Below, piece by piece: positions 40,593 to 48,297 of a stretch of DNA of 56,315 nt. Origin of the DNA: Saccharopolyspora indica (lineage in GTDB: Bacteria; Actinomycetota; Actinomycetes; Mycobacteriales; Pseudonocardiaceae). Within the stretch, counting starts at the first letter, position 1. Every line of letters begins with the position of its first letter. A program made the position numbers and the translations under genes. The stretch is taken from NCBI RefSeq assembly GCF_027853965.1, contig NZ_JAQGLB010000032.1:1-56315 (forward strand). Reading direction: 5' to 3'. The notes under the pieces were generated by a model that saw only the letters and a program-made list of their open reading frames with translations, was not told the origin of the DNA and did not search any database.

Positions 40593-42578
40593 TTAAGAGG
40601 AGGTGCGGCGGAAGTGCTGGAAAGATCTGCGCAGCTCATCGACCTTCCGCCGGGCGGGGTCGACACCGCGCAACCGGGTGAGCAGGTCCCGCAACACGCT
40701 GGCCCGGTCCGTTCGGTCTCCAGCCCACTGCCGGGTTGCGTGCTCGAGCTGGGCAACGCGCAGCCCGGATGACGCAGCGGCGCTTACCAGCATCGCCAAG
40801 ATCTGATCCGTTCTGGGCCCGCTCACGGCGTTGTCAAGCCAGGTGTCGATTGCGGCTTGCCACAGCTCGCGCACGCGCCGTGGCCCGTTGGGCAGCAGAT
40901 CCATGGTGTGCCGCCAGCACGTTCGAAGGTCCCGATCGAGATCGCCCTCGCCTGTCGGACCTGTGATGGGCGCTTGCGCGAGCATCAGGAAGATGGCCGT
41001 TCCATCCCGTCGTGCAGGCGAGGTTGCCGGGTACGTGCACCAGGATCGGACGCGGGTGAGCACGCCCGGTGCTGTTTCTTCACGCTCTGCCAGCGTGCGC
41101 ACGGCTGCGGTGCCCAGCGCGGAGACTCGCTCGTTGGAGCCGGATGCAGCGAGGTAGCGGAGCCTGGTGAGGCAGAGCTGCAGGTCGACCTGCGCGAGGT
41201 CGCCGCCGCACACCGAGGCGACGACGGCGGCCACGGCTGCGGTTGGTGAGCTGGTGGCCCAGTCCTTGAGGGCTGCCCGCGTCCGTCGCCCGAGAATCGG
41301 ATCAAGGGCGCTGTTGGTCAGGAGCCGAGCGGCCGTTTCTGACTTTCGCGATGCCCAGGCCCGACCGACATCGATGATCACATCAGGATCGTTGAACTCG
41401 GTGGCCACGGCGAGCAGGCGGTCGCTCAACGCGTCGATGAGCTCTGCGTCGAGCCGCCTTCCGAGTCGTGCTGGCAGCGTGCTGAGCCATTCCAAGATGG
41501 TCCTGCGCAGCCACGGCTGGTCGAGCCACACGTAGTTGAAGACGGCGTCGGCGAAGCCCGGCCTGCTGAAACCGACCCGGTGTCGGTTCAGCTGGGCGTG
41601 CATCTGATCGAGTCGGTCGCGCAGGCCATCAGCGTCGAAAGGAGGGAATCCGCCCGAACCGGACACGCGGACCAGCTCGCCGGCTTCTTCGGCTATGACG
41701 AAGGTGGGTGCTCCATCGAGCGCGGCGAGAGCCACGAGCAACGCCCGGTCGTCGGTCGACTTGTGGTCGCGGTACCACTGGTCCACCTCGTCCTGCCATG
41801 CGTGGAAACCCGCTTCGATGTCGGGGTACAGCTCGTCGAGGCACCGATGCGGAACAGCGCAGCTGAGGTCGCGGATCAGTTCCGCCAGTGCCCTCGCACG
41901 GTTCGGGCTCGCACCGTCCAACAGGGCGCGGAGCTGGCTGTCCGCCTGGGAACGGGCGGCGGCGATCGCCTCGTGCACGGCGGCTGTCGGGTCCGTCACG
42001 GCTTCGAGGTGCTTGATCAGCACAGACGCGGGAACCGGCGGGTCGAACCAGACGATGTTCGCCGGATCGGTTCGTAGCACCTCGACGTCGTGCTTGACTT
42101 CGGGCGGCACGATCACCACCGCACGGCTCTCGGTCGAGGTCAGCTCCGCTTCCAACGCGGCCAGCTGATCTGAAACGTCGCCCGGGGACATCTCGGCGGT
42201 GCTGCGGAGGTCGATGAGCAACCCGGTTCGATCACCGATGTACTCGGACAGCCGCAGGTCCTGCTCGACCGTCACCATGCGAGGAGAGGTCTTCGCCTCG
42301 TGCAGGAGCATCGTCGCGGCGGTGTGCAACCCGCTGTCCGCATTACCCGTGATCACGATCCGGTGGTTGTTGCGAAGTTTCTCGAGCGCACCCGAGTACC
42401 CGGTCGGAGGCTCGAAGACTTGCGTCAGCCAGATCAGCCAGCTGCTGTCGTAACGGCTCCGAGCGAGCAGTTTCTGCGAGCCGTAGGTGTAGTTGTAGGT
42501 GTAGTTGTTGTCACCGTGGTGCTCGGCGGCAACAGGGCTTTGGCTCGCGGTCTCGATGGTGCTGTCCATCGTGGTCAT
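40593..42578 (-). CDS. NTPase-like helical protein with N-terminal GDNN motif
   Basis: A 661-residue protein. Residues 12-34 carry a short Tyr/Asn-rich motif (QSPVAAEHHGDNN, then YTYNYTYGS) that matches the C-terminus of the cyclase encoded just upstream. Residues ~60-200 resemble a nucleotide-binding alpha/beta domain. The P-loop-like stretch GNADSGLHT (78-86) lacks the Walker lysine, and RAVVIVPPE (152-160) may be a beta strand. The remaining ~450 residues look helical and repeat-like, as in STAND or armadillo scaffolds. It starts 14 bases after the cyclase stop. An effector or sensor role is inference. Confidence 0.8.
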   Translation of the reverse strand: MTTMDSTIETASQSPVAAEHHGDNNYTYNYTYGSQKLLARSRYDSSWLIWLTQVFEPPTGYSGALEKLRNNHRIVITGNADSGLHTAATMLLHEAKTSPRMVTVEQDLRLSEYIGDRTGLLIDLRSTAEMSPGDVSDQLAALEAELTSTESRAVVIVPPEVKHDVEVLRTDPANIVWFDPPVPASVLIKHLEAVTDPTAAVHEAIAAARSQADSQLRALLDGASPNRARALAELIRDLSCAVPHRCLDELYPDIEAGFHAWQDEVDQWYRDHKSTDDRALLVALAALDGAPTFVIAEEAGELVRVSGSGGFPPFDADGLRDRLDQMHAQLNRHRVGFSRPGFADAVFNYVWLDQPWLRRTILEWLSTLPARLGRRLDAELIDALSDRLLAVATEFNDPDVIIDVGRAWASRKSETAARLLTNSALDPILGRRTRAALKDWATSSPTAAVAAVVASVCGGDLAQVDLQLCLTRLRYLAASGSNERVSALGTAAVRTLAEREETAPGVLTRVRSWCTYPATSPARRDGTAIFLMLAQAPITGPTGEGDLDRDLRTCWRHTMDLLPNGPRRVRELWQAAIDTWLDNAVSGPRTDQILAMLVSAAASSGLRVAQLEHATRQWAGDRTDRASVLRDLLTRLRGVDPARRKVDELRRSFQHFRRTSS

Positions 42579-42592
42579 CGCGCGTCACCGAC

Positions 42593-43393
42593 CTAGCTGC
42601 CGAAGTTGAAGTTGTTGTCGCCGTCGTGCTTCTCGGCGATCGCGCTCTGCTTCACGGTGCCGAACTCGATCCGCGAGGTGACCGAGGGAGCTGGAACCGT
42701 CGACTTGGTCTCGAGCCCGCTGACGTCGACCCAGGAGACCCCGTCGATGGGGTCGAGTTCGCCGAGCGGTACCGATGGGCATGGGATGTAGAGCCAGCCG
42801 ACGTCGTGGAAGTTCTTGACGCTCACGGCGTTGCGCAGGAACTGGGTGCGCCGGAGTTTCGTGTACCCGGCGTCAACGGCGTCTGTGAACACTCGTTGCG
42901 ACAGGATCACTGCCAGGAAGGTGGTGTCCGGGTCGGACTTGCTCAGCACATCGCGGACCGGCTGGGAGTCCAGCAGACGGTGCGTCTCGTTCATCGGTGT
43001 GGCCAATCCGCTGTCCGGGATCGGGCCCACGTGGATACTCGCCCGCAGTCGCATGCGCAGGTCGCGACTGCGGGCACGCACCACTTCATCGTGCGCTTCC
43101 AGCACTTCCTGCAGCTCGCGGAGGAGTGGATCAACCAGGAACGGGGTGTCCACGGCATCCACACCGAAGTAGTAGCCGTCGCCGGTAGAGGCTCCGAACA
43201 ACCGCGTTTCCCACAGACGGGACAGGCCGCACTGCCCGAGCGCCTGCTCCAGCAGCTGCGGGATTTCCTTCCCGAGCTGTTCCTGGTGGGCACTCGGAGC
43301 GTCGCTGAACCCCTTCGCATCCACGGCGAACACCGCTCGATAGGGAGGGAGTTGCTTGCTGCGGCGGGGGTGTGACACAGCTGCATTCGTCAT
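42593..43393 (-). CDS. Class III nucleotidyl cyclase with C-terminal GDNN motif
   Basis: A 266-residue protein. The catalytic domain (~18-205) keeps both metal aspartates, D25 in FAVDAKGFS and D72 in STGDGYYFG. It also keeps the IHVGP strand (120-124) and the transition-state pair N135 and R139 in MNETHRLLDS. At the usual purine-specifying Lys position (three before the G71-D72 pair) there is Ala68, so the nucleotide made is uncertain. A ~45-residue tail ends in QSAIAEKHDGDNN and FNFGS (249-266), shared with the next protein. It is soluble, with no membrane segment. The Crp-like gene is upstream. Confidence 0.82.
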   Translation of the reverse strand: MTNAAVSHPRRSKQLPPYRAVFAVDAKGFSDAPSAHQEQLGKEIPQLLEQALGQCGLSRLWETRLFGASTGDGYYFGVDAVDTPFLVDPLLRELQEVLEAHDEVVRARSRDLRMRLRASIHVGPIPDSGLATPMNETHRLLDSQPVRDVLSKSDPDTTFLAVILSQRVFTDAVDAGYTKLRRTQFLRNAVSVKNFHDVGWLYIPCPSVPLGELDPIDGVSWVDVSGLETKSTVPAPSVTSRIEFGTVKQSAIAEKHDGDNNFNFGS

Positions 43394-43457
43394 CTGGAGC
43401 TGTCCTTCGGGCTCGGTTTCGGTATGAGGCGAGCTTCGGCGCGCGGCTCACCGCACC

Positions 43458-43475
43458 GAGTCCGAAATTGGACTC
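43458..43475. promoter_or_regulatory. Palindrome between crp-like and cyclase genes
   Basis: GAGTCC, a 6-base spacer GAAATT, then GGACTC. The 6-6-6 geometry equals that of Crp/Fnr operators, but the sequence differs from the palindrome at 44204. It could be an operator for the cyclase gene or a small hairpin after the crp-like gene. Confidence 0.35.
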
Positions 43476-43493
43476 CGCGAGGAGTGCGATGGG

Positions 43494-44201
43494 TCACTCC
43501 AGGTTGTCGGAGTGGATTTCGTCGGTAAGAGCGTCTAGGGCAAGCAGGTGCACGCCGCCGACCTCGGTGCGTAGCAAGCCCTGCTCGCGGAAGTGTCCGA
43601 GTGCGGCCTTCACCGAGCTGGCTGCCACCCCGAGCAGTTCGGCCATTTCCTTCTGGTAGAGCGGGATGAACGTGTCAGGAGCTGCCATAGTGGCGAGCCG
43701 CATCAGCAGCCATGCGACCTTGGCGCGCACCGAGAGGCCAGCGAGCTCCGACACCATCGTGCTGTTCCAGCGAAGTTTGGCGCTCAAGTAGCGGGACAGC
43801 GTTGCTTCGAGACGGTGGCGGCTCAAGAACCCGACGAACGTTGTGCCGCGGACGAGCCTTGTCCTGCACTCGGTAACCGCATAGACGCTCGCTGACCTGC
43901 GCGCGTCATCGATTGCGGAGAATTCGCCCAACGTGTCGCCTGGGCCGCGGACGGCGATCAAAGTCTGTCCGCGGCCCGGGCGAGCTGCGACCACCTTGCA
44001 GACACCTTCGACGACCACCAGTACGAACGTGTCCTCGGAGCCTTCGCGTAACAGCACGTCGCCGGGGCGATACAGCTTCGGTGAACCGATGCTGAGCAGC
44101 TCATGCCAGACGGGGGCTGGCAGTTGGTCGCGGAACGTCCGATACCGGGGGTGGTCAGTGCTGGTCACGTTCCCCGACTCTGCAGTGGGCAACGACTCCA
44201 T
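43494..44201 (-). CDS. Crp/Fnr family cNMP-binding transcription regulator
   Basis: A 235-residue regulator. The N-terminal jelly-roll (~25-135) contains YRPGDVLLREGSED and the phosphate-binding cassette with G92-E93 and R102-S103 (GEFSAIDDARRSASV). These are the residues that contact cyclic nucleotide in CRP, so a cNMP ligand is plausible. A dimer helix (~138-160) and a winged helix (KEMAELLGVAASSVKAALGHFREQG, ~184-208) follow. ATG 44201 has a possible leaderless -10 inside a palindrome. GTG 44165 is an alternative start. It heads the cyclase operon. Confidence 0.85.
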   Translation of the reverse strand: MESLPTAESGNVTSTDHPRYRTFRDQLPAPVWHELLSIGSPKLYRPGDVLLREGSEDTFVLVVVEGVCKVVAARPGRGQTLIAVRGPGDTLGEFSAIDDARRSASVYAVTECRTRLVRGTTFVGFLSRHRLEATLSRYLSAKLRWNSTMVSELAGLSVRAKVAWLLMRLATMAAPDTFIPLYQKEMAELLGVAASSVKAALGHFREQGLLRTEVGGVHLLALDALTDEIHSDNLE

Positions 44202-44203
44202 CG

Positions 44204-44221
44204 AGTTGGATCAGACCAACT
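44204..44221 (-). promoter_or_regulatory. Candidate autoregulatory operator over the -10 of the crp-like gene
   Basis: On the minus strand, AGTTGG and CCAACT arms surround TCTGAT, which is a plausible -10 lying 8 bases before ATG 44201. A dimeric Crp-type protein bound here would cover the -10 and repress its own operon. Confidence 0.5.
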
Positions 44222-44255
44222 GAACCCGGATGGCGGCTGTTCCGGACACTCTCCG

Positions 44256-44729
44256 TCACCCGGCGGTGGTGATCTCCGGTTCGTGGTGGACCGGGAAGTT
44301 GACCGAGTTCGCGATGTAGCACTTGCGGTGGGCTTGTTCGTGCAGTGCGCGGGCCTTCGGCAGCATCGCCGGGTCGGCGACCACCACCTTCGGGCGGAGG
44401 ACGACCTCGGTGAAGTGGCCGCCGGTCTCGGGCACCTCGACCATGGTCGCGCTCGCCTCGTCGCGGTAGTCGGTGATCACGACGCCGGAGCTGCTGCACA
44501 GCGCGAGGTACCAGAGCATGTGGCACTCGGACAGCGCCGCGACCAGGAAGTCCTCCGGATTGGGCAGGTTCGGGTCGCCGCGGAACGCCGGGTCGGCCGA
44601 AGCGGTCAGCGGCGGTTTGCCCGCCATCTCCACCACGTGCTCGCGGCTGTACCCGCGGTAGGAGGTGGTGCCCTCGCCGGTGTTGCCGGTCCACGTCACC
44701 GTCAGCTGATACGTGTGCGTCTTCTGCAT
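44256..44729 (-). CDS. OsmC/Ohr family peroxidase-like protein
   Basis: A 157-residue protein of the OsmC family, which reduces organic hydroperoxides with two cysteines. The first is in ALSECHMLWYLALC and the second in HRKCYIANSVNFPV, both in the family positions. ATG 44729 is preferred over ATG 44744 because a -10-like TATACC (44736-44741) lies 6 bases upstream. It is divergent from tmk. It precedes the Crp-cyclase operon on the same strand by 54 bases but has its own promoter. Confidence 0.87.
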   Translation of the reverse strand: MQKTHTYQLTVTWTGNTGEGTTSYRGYSREHVVEMAGKPPLTASADPAFRGDPNLPNPEDFLVAALSECHMLWYLALCSSSGVVITDYRDEASATMVEVPETGGHFTEVVLRPKVVVADPAMLPKARALHEQAHRKCYIANSVNFPVHHEPEITTAG

Positions 44730-44745
44730 ACAATCGGTATACAAT
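44728..44745 (-). promoter_or_regulatory. ATTGTAT direct repeats at the osmC-like start
   Basis: Two copies of ATTGTAT (minus strand; 44728-44734 and 44739-44745) spaced one helical turn (11 bp) apart overlap the -10 and the start codon. They are unusually AT-rich for this genome and could bind a peroxide-responsive repressor. Confidence 0.4.
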
Positions 44746-44817
44746 GCGATCCGCCCAGTGGCAACGCCGGGACGAGCGGGCAGGGGGAGGCCGTCGGAAG
44801 GGCTCGCGGTGTTCGAC

Positions 44818-44823
44818 TACCGT
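44818..44823 (+). promoter_or_regulatory. -10 element of a leaderless tmk promoter
   Basis: TACCGT lies 7 bases before GTG 44831. Confidence 0.45.
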
Positions 44824-44830
44824 CGATGTC

Positions 44831-45475
44831 GTGGGTCGACTGATCGTCATCGAAGGCTTGGACGGTGCGGGCAAGCGCACCTTCGCCAGCGGCATCACCG
44901 CGGAGCTCACCGCCCGCGGCCGCTCCGTGGCGCGCGCCGCGTTCCCGCGCTACACCGACGACGTCCACGGTGAGCTCATCGGCGAGGCGCTCCGCGGCGG
45001 CCACGGCGACCTCGGCGACTCCGTCTACGGCATGGCGGTGCTCAACGCGCTCGACCGCCGCTCCGCGGCAGCCGCGCTCCGCGACGACCTGCGCACCCAC
45101 GACGTCCTCCTGCTCGACCGCTACGTCGCCTCGAACGCCGCCTACGGCGCCGCCCGGCTCCATCAGGACAGCAGCGGCGACTTCGTCGCCTGGGTCCAGG
45201 AGCTGGAGACCGGCCGCTTCGCGCTGCCCAAGCCGGACCTGCAGATCCTGCTCCAGGTTCCGACGGAGGTGGCGGCCCAGCGCGCCGAGCACCGCGAACG
45301 CACCGAGGCGGACCGCCAGCGCGACAACTTCGAGTCCGACGCCGGGCTGCAGCAGCGCTGCGGCGAGGTCTACGCGCAGCTCGCGGCGGCCGGCTGGTGG
45401 TCGCCGTGGCTCGTGGTGGACGGTTCCGGCCAGGTCGACTTCGCCGCGATCGTCGACGAGCACGTGCTCGCCTGA
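44831..45475 (+). CDS. tmk: Thymidylate kinase
   Basis: A 214-residue dTMP kinase. The P-loop is EGLDGAGKRTFASG (8-21), with the Lys-Arg-Thr form also seen in mycobacterial Tmk. The DRY segment LLLDRYVASNAAYGAAR binds substrate, and a lid region follows (EHRERTEADRQRDNFE). It makes dTDP for DNA synthesis and indirectly for dTDP-rhamnose. It sits just upstream of mtrA, as Rv3247c does. GTG 44831 fits the leaderless -10. Confidence 0.93.
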   Translation: MGRLIVIEGLDGAGKRTFASGITAELTARGRSVARAAFPRYTDDVHGELIGEALRGGHGDLGDSVYGMAVLNALDRRSAAAALRDDLRTHDVLLLDRYVASNAAYGAARLHQDSSGDFVAWVQELETGRFALPKPDLQILLQVPTEVAAQRAEHRERTEADRQRDNFESDAGLQQRCGEVYAQLAAAGWWSPWLVVDGSGQVDFAAIVDEHVLA

Positions 45476-45725
45476 CCGGAGCAGGCCCCAAGCGTCTGCC
45501 TGGTCGTACATCAGGAGGGGCACCCGCAGTCCGGGGAAGCAGCTCGGGTTCCGCCAAGCGACCACGCATGCAACGCGGCCACCAGCAGTCCTTGAAGCGG
45601 CGACCCAGATCACCCCGGCGCTGCTCCATTCGGCGGTATGAGCTGGGCTTTTCCGGGTATCGGCGGCCCGACCTGCGATGACGATCAGCGGGTGCGTGCA
45701 CGGCAGCCGGTGCAGAAGTGCAACC

Positions 45726-46412
45726 ATGTTGGACATGAAGGCACGCGTGCTCGTGGTGGACGACGATCCGGCCCTGGCCGAAATGCTGACCATCGTGCTC
45801 CGGGGAGAGGGGTTCGAGACCGCCGTCGTCAGCGATGGCACCAAGGCGCTGCCTGCCCTGCGGGAGCTCAAGCCGGACCTGGTCCTGCTGGACCTGATGC
45901 TGCCCGGGATGAACGGCATCGACGTCTGCAAGGCCATCCGCACCGAGTCCGTCGTGCCGATCGTGATGCTGACCGCCAAGAGCGACACCGTGGACGTCGT
46001 GCTCGGCCTGGAATCGGGCGCCGACGACTACGTGGTCAAGCCGTTCAAGCCGAAGGAGCTGGTGGCCCGGCTGCGCGCCCGGCTGCGCCGCACCGATGCC
46101 GAACCGGCCGAAGTGCTCACCATCGGCGACGTGACCATCGACGTGCCCGGCCACGAGGTGACCAGGGACGGCCAGCCGATCGCGCTGACCCCGCTGGAGT
46201 TCGACCTGCTGGTGGCGCTGGCCCGCAAGCCGCGCCAGGTCTTCACCCGCGAGGTCCTGCTGGAGCAGGTCTGGGGGTACCGCCACGCGGCGGACACGCG
46301 CCTGGTCAACGTGCACGTCCAGCGGCTGCGCTCGAAGGTGGAGCGCGACCCGGAGCGCCCCGAGGTGGTGCTGACGGTGCGCGGTGTCGGTTACAAGGCC
46401 GGCCCCCCGTGA
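45726..46412 (+). CDS. mtrA: Two-component response regulator MtrA
   Basis: A 228-residue OmpR-type regulator, essential in mycobacteria for cell division and wall homeostasis. The receiver domain has acidic pocket VDDD (11-14), phosphoacceptor D56 in LLDLMLPG and the Lys of VVKPFKPKE. The winged helix (~130-225) ends VVLTVRGVGYKAGPP. Length equals that of M. tuberculosis MtrA. ATG 45726 gives MLDMKARV. ATG 45735 is also possible. It is followed 133 bases later by mtrB. Confidence 0.95.
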   Translation: MLDMKARVLVVDDDPALAEMLTIVLRGEGFETAVVSDGTKALPALRELKPDLVLLDLMLPGMNGIDVCKAIRTESVVPIVMLTAKSDTVDVVLGLESGADDYVVKPFKPKELVARLRARLRRTDAEPAEVLTIGDVTIDVPGHEVTRDGQPIALTPLEFDLLVALARKPRQVFTREVLLEQVWGYRHAADTRLVNVHVQRLRSKVERDPERPEVVLTVRGVGYKAGPP

Positions 46413-46545
46413 TCGGCTGACCGGACCTGGAGCGCCTGCTCGCCGAGCGGGCGCTCTTCGCACGTCGAGGGCCGGTGCGGCCCTCGGATCGGCCCCCTGG
46501 CACAGTTTTCCAACCGGGTCGTAATCGTGGAGGGCGACGGTTGTC

Positions 46546-48297
46546 GTGAACGTGTGGACGCGTCGAAGCCGCTGGGTGCGGCGGCTGGTGAGTCGTGTCC
46601 AGGAGGAGCTCCGCGCCCGCTGGCGCCGCTTCGAGGCCCTCTGGCGCCGCTCGATGCAGCTGCGCGTGGTGGTCAGCACGCTCGCGCTCTCGCTGGCCGT
46701 GGTGATCGTCCTGGGCATGGTGTTGCAGTGGCAGATCACCGCCCAGCTGCTGGACTCCAAAGAGGACGCTGCGATCACCCAGGTCGAGACCAGTCTGCCG
46801 ATCCTGGAGCGCGAGCTCACCGCGGTGGACCCCAACTCCGACAGCATCGACGAGCAGCTGGCGGCCGCCCTGAACCGCCTGACCACGTCCTCCTCCGGCC
46901 AGTCCAAGGCGGAGACGGTGGCCGGCGCCTTCACCCCGGTGCTGGTCGACGGGCTCGCGCCGGTCGAGCGCCCCGACCAGCCCTCGGCGGGCCCGGTGGA
47001 GGACGTGCCGGAGGACCTGCGCCTGTTCGCCGAGCGCGGCCAGCTCGCCACCAAGATCAGGACCGTGGGGCGGGACAGCGGCCTGGTCACGATGCTGATC
47101 ATCGGTACGCCGGTGAGCAGCGCCACCCGGTCGCTGCAGCTGTACATGATGTTCCCCCTCCGCGCGGAGCAGGACACCCTGCAGGTCGTGCAGCAGACCC
47201 TGCTGATCAGCGGTGCGGTGCTGCTGGTCCTGCTCGGCCTGATCACGAACCTGGTGACCAGGCAGATCGTGCGCCCGGTGCGGCAGGCCGCGCAGATCGC
47301 CGAGCAGCTCGCCGAGGGCGACCTGGACAAGCGCATGCGGGTGATCGGCGAGGACGACGTCGCGCGCCTGGCCGAGTCGTTCAACGAGATGGCCGACAGC
47401 CTCAAGCAGCAGATCACGCAGCTGGAGGAGTTCGGCCAGCTGCAGCGCCGGTTCACCTCCGACGTCTCGCACGAGCTGCGCACCCCGCTGACGACGGTGC
47501 GGATGGCCGCCGACGTGCTGCACGCCTCCCGCGAGCAGTTCCCGCCCGGCCTGTCCCGCTCCACCGAGCTGCTGGTCGACGAGCTGGACCGCTTCGAGCT
47601 GCTGCTGGCCGACCTGCTGGAGATCTCCCGGCTGGACGCCGGGGTAGCCGACCTGTCCGCCGAGCAGGTCGACCTCGTCGAACTGGTGGAGCGCTCGGTG
47701 GAGGCGCTGCGCCCGATCGCCGACGAGGGCGGTGTCGAGCTGCGGGTGAACGTGCCCGCCTGCGGCGCCGCGGAGCTGGACATCGTCGCCGACGCCCGCC
47801 GCGTCGAGCGGATCATGCGGAACCTGGTGGCCAACGCGATCGACCACGCCGAGGGCGGGCCGGTGGAGATCCGCTTCGGCAGCAACGAGCAGGCCGTCGC
47901 GGTGACCGTCCGGGACTACGGCGTCGGCCTGCGCTCCGGGGAGGCGGAGCTGGTGTTCACCAGGTTCTGGCGCGCCGACCCGTCCCGGAACCGGCGCACC
48001 GGCGGCACCGGGCTGGGGCTGTCGATCAGCCAGGAGGACGCCCGGTTGCACGGCGGAGCGCTCGACGCCTGGGGCGAGCCGGGCGAAGGTTCGTGCTTCC
48101 GCGTCACCCTTCCCCGCCATCCCGGTGGGGAGTTCGACAGCAGCCCGCTGCCGCTGCCCGGCACGCGCCGCATCGCCGCGCCGGAAGCACTGCTGGCGGC
48201 GTCGGTGGAGCGGCCGCAGGACGGCGAAGCCGGCGAGGGCGAGATCCAGGATCGCGGTCCCGCGCGGTTGTCGGAGAACACCTGGGAGGACGAATGA
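46546..48297 (+). CDS. mtrB: Two-component sensor histidine kinase MtrB
   Basis: A 583-residue membrane kinase. It has a basic cytoplasmic start, helix 1 (~40-60), an extracellular sensor (~65-215) and helix 2 (LLISGAVLLVLLGLI). A HAMP domain, the HisKA box SDVSHELRTPLTT with phosphorylated H309, and an ATPase domain (NLVANAIDHA, GTGLGLSIS) follow. A ~60-residue Pro/Glu-rich tail ends the protein. It phosphorylates MtrA. GTG 46546 has GGAGGG upstream. Its stop overlaps the lpqB start as TGATG. Confidence 0.95.
   Translation: MNVWTRRSRWVRRLVSRVQEELRARWRRFEALWRRSMQLRVVVSTLALSLAVVIVLGMVLQWQITAQLLDSKEDAAITQVETSLPILERELTAVDPNSDSIDEQLAAALNRLTTSSSGQSKAETVAGAFTPVLVDGLAPVERPDQPSAGPVEDVPEDLRLFAERGQLATKIRTVGRDSGLVTMLIIGTPVSSATRSLQLYMMFPLRAEQDTLQVVQQTLLISGAVLLVLLGLITNLVTRQIVRPVRQAAQIAEQLAEGDLDKRMRVIGEDDVARLAESFNEMADSLKQQITQLEEFGQLQRRFTSDVSHELRTPLTTVRMAADVLHASREQFPPGLSRSTELLVDELDRFELLLADLLEISRLDAGVADLSAEQVDLVELVERSVEALRPIADEGGVELRVNVPACGAAELDIVADARRVERIMRNLVANAIDHAEGGPVEIRFGSNEQAVAVTVRDYGVGLRSGEAELVFTRFWRADPSRNRRTGGTGLGLSISQEDARLHGGALDAWGEPGEGSCFRVTLPRHPGGEFDSSPLPLPGTRRIAAPEALLAASVERPQDGEAGEGEIQDRGPARLSENTWEDE

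Noticed and set aside
39824..44201. Assignment as a standard Pycsar or CBASS system
   Set aside because: The cyclase is class III-like, not CD-NTase, so CBASS is excluded. No PycTM or PycTIR-type effector with a cNMP-binding domain is present; the only cNMP-binding protein is a transcription regulator.
45476..45725. Gene or riboswitch between tmk and mtrA
   Set aside because: No conserved protein, no ribosome site and no recognisable structured RNA. It is probably the mtrA promoter region, but no hexamer pair was convincing.
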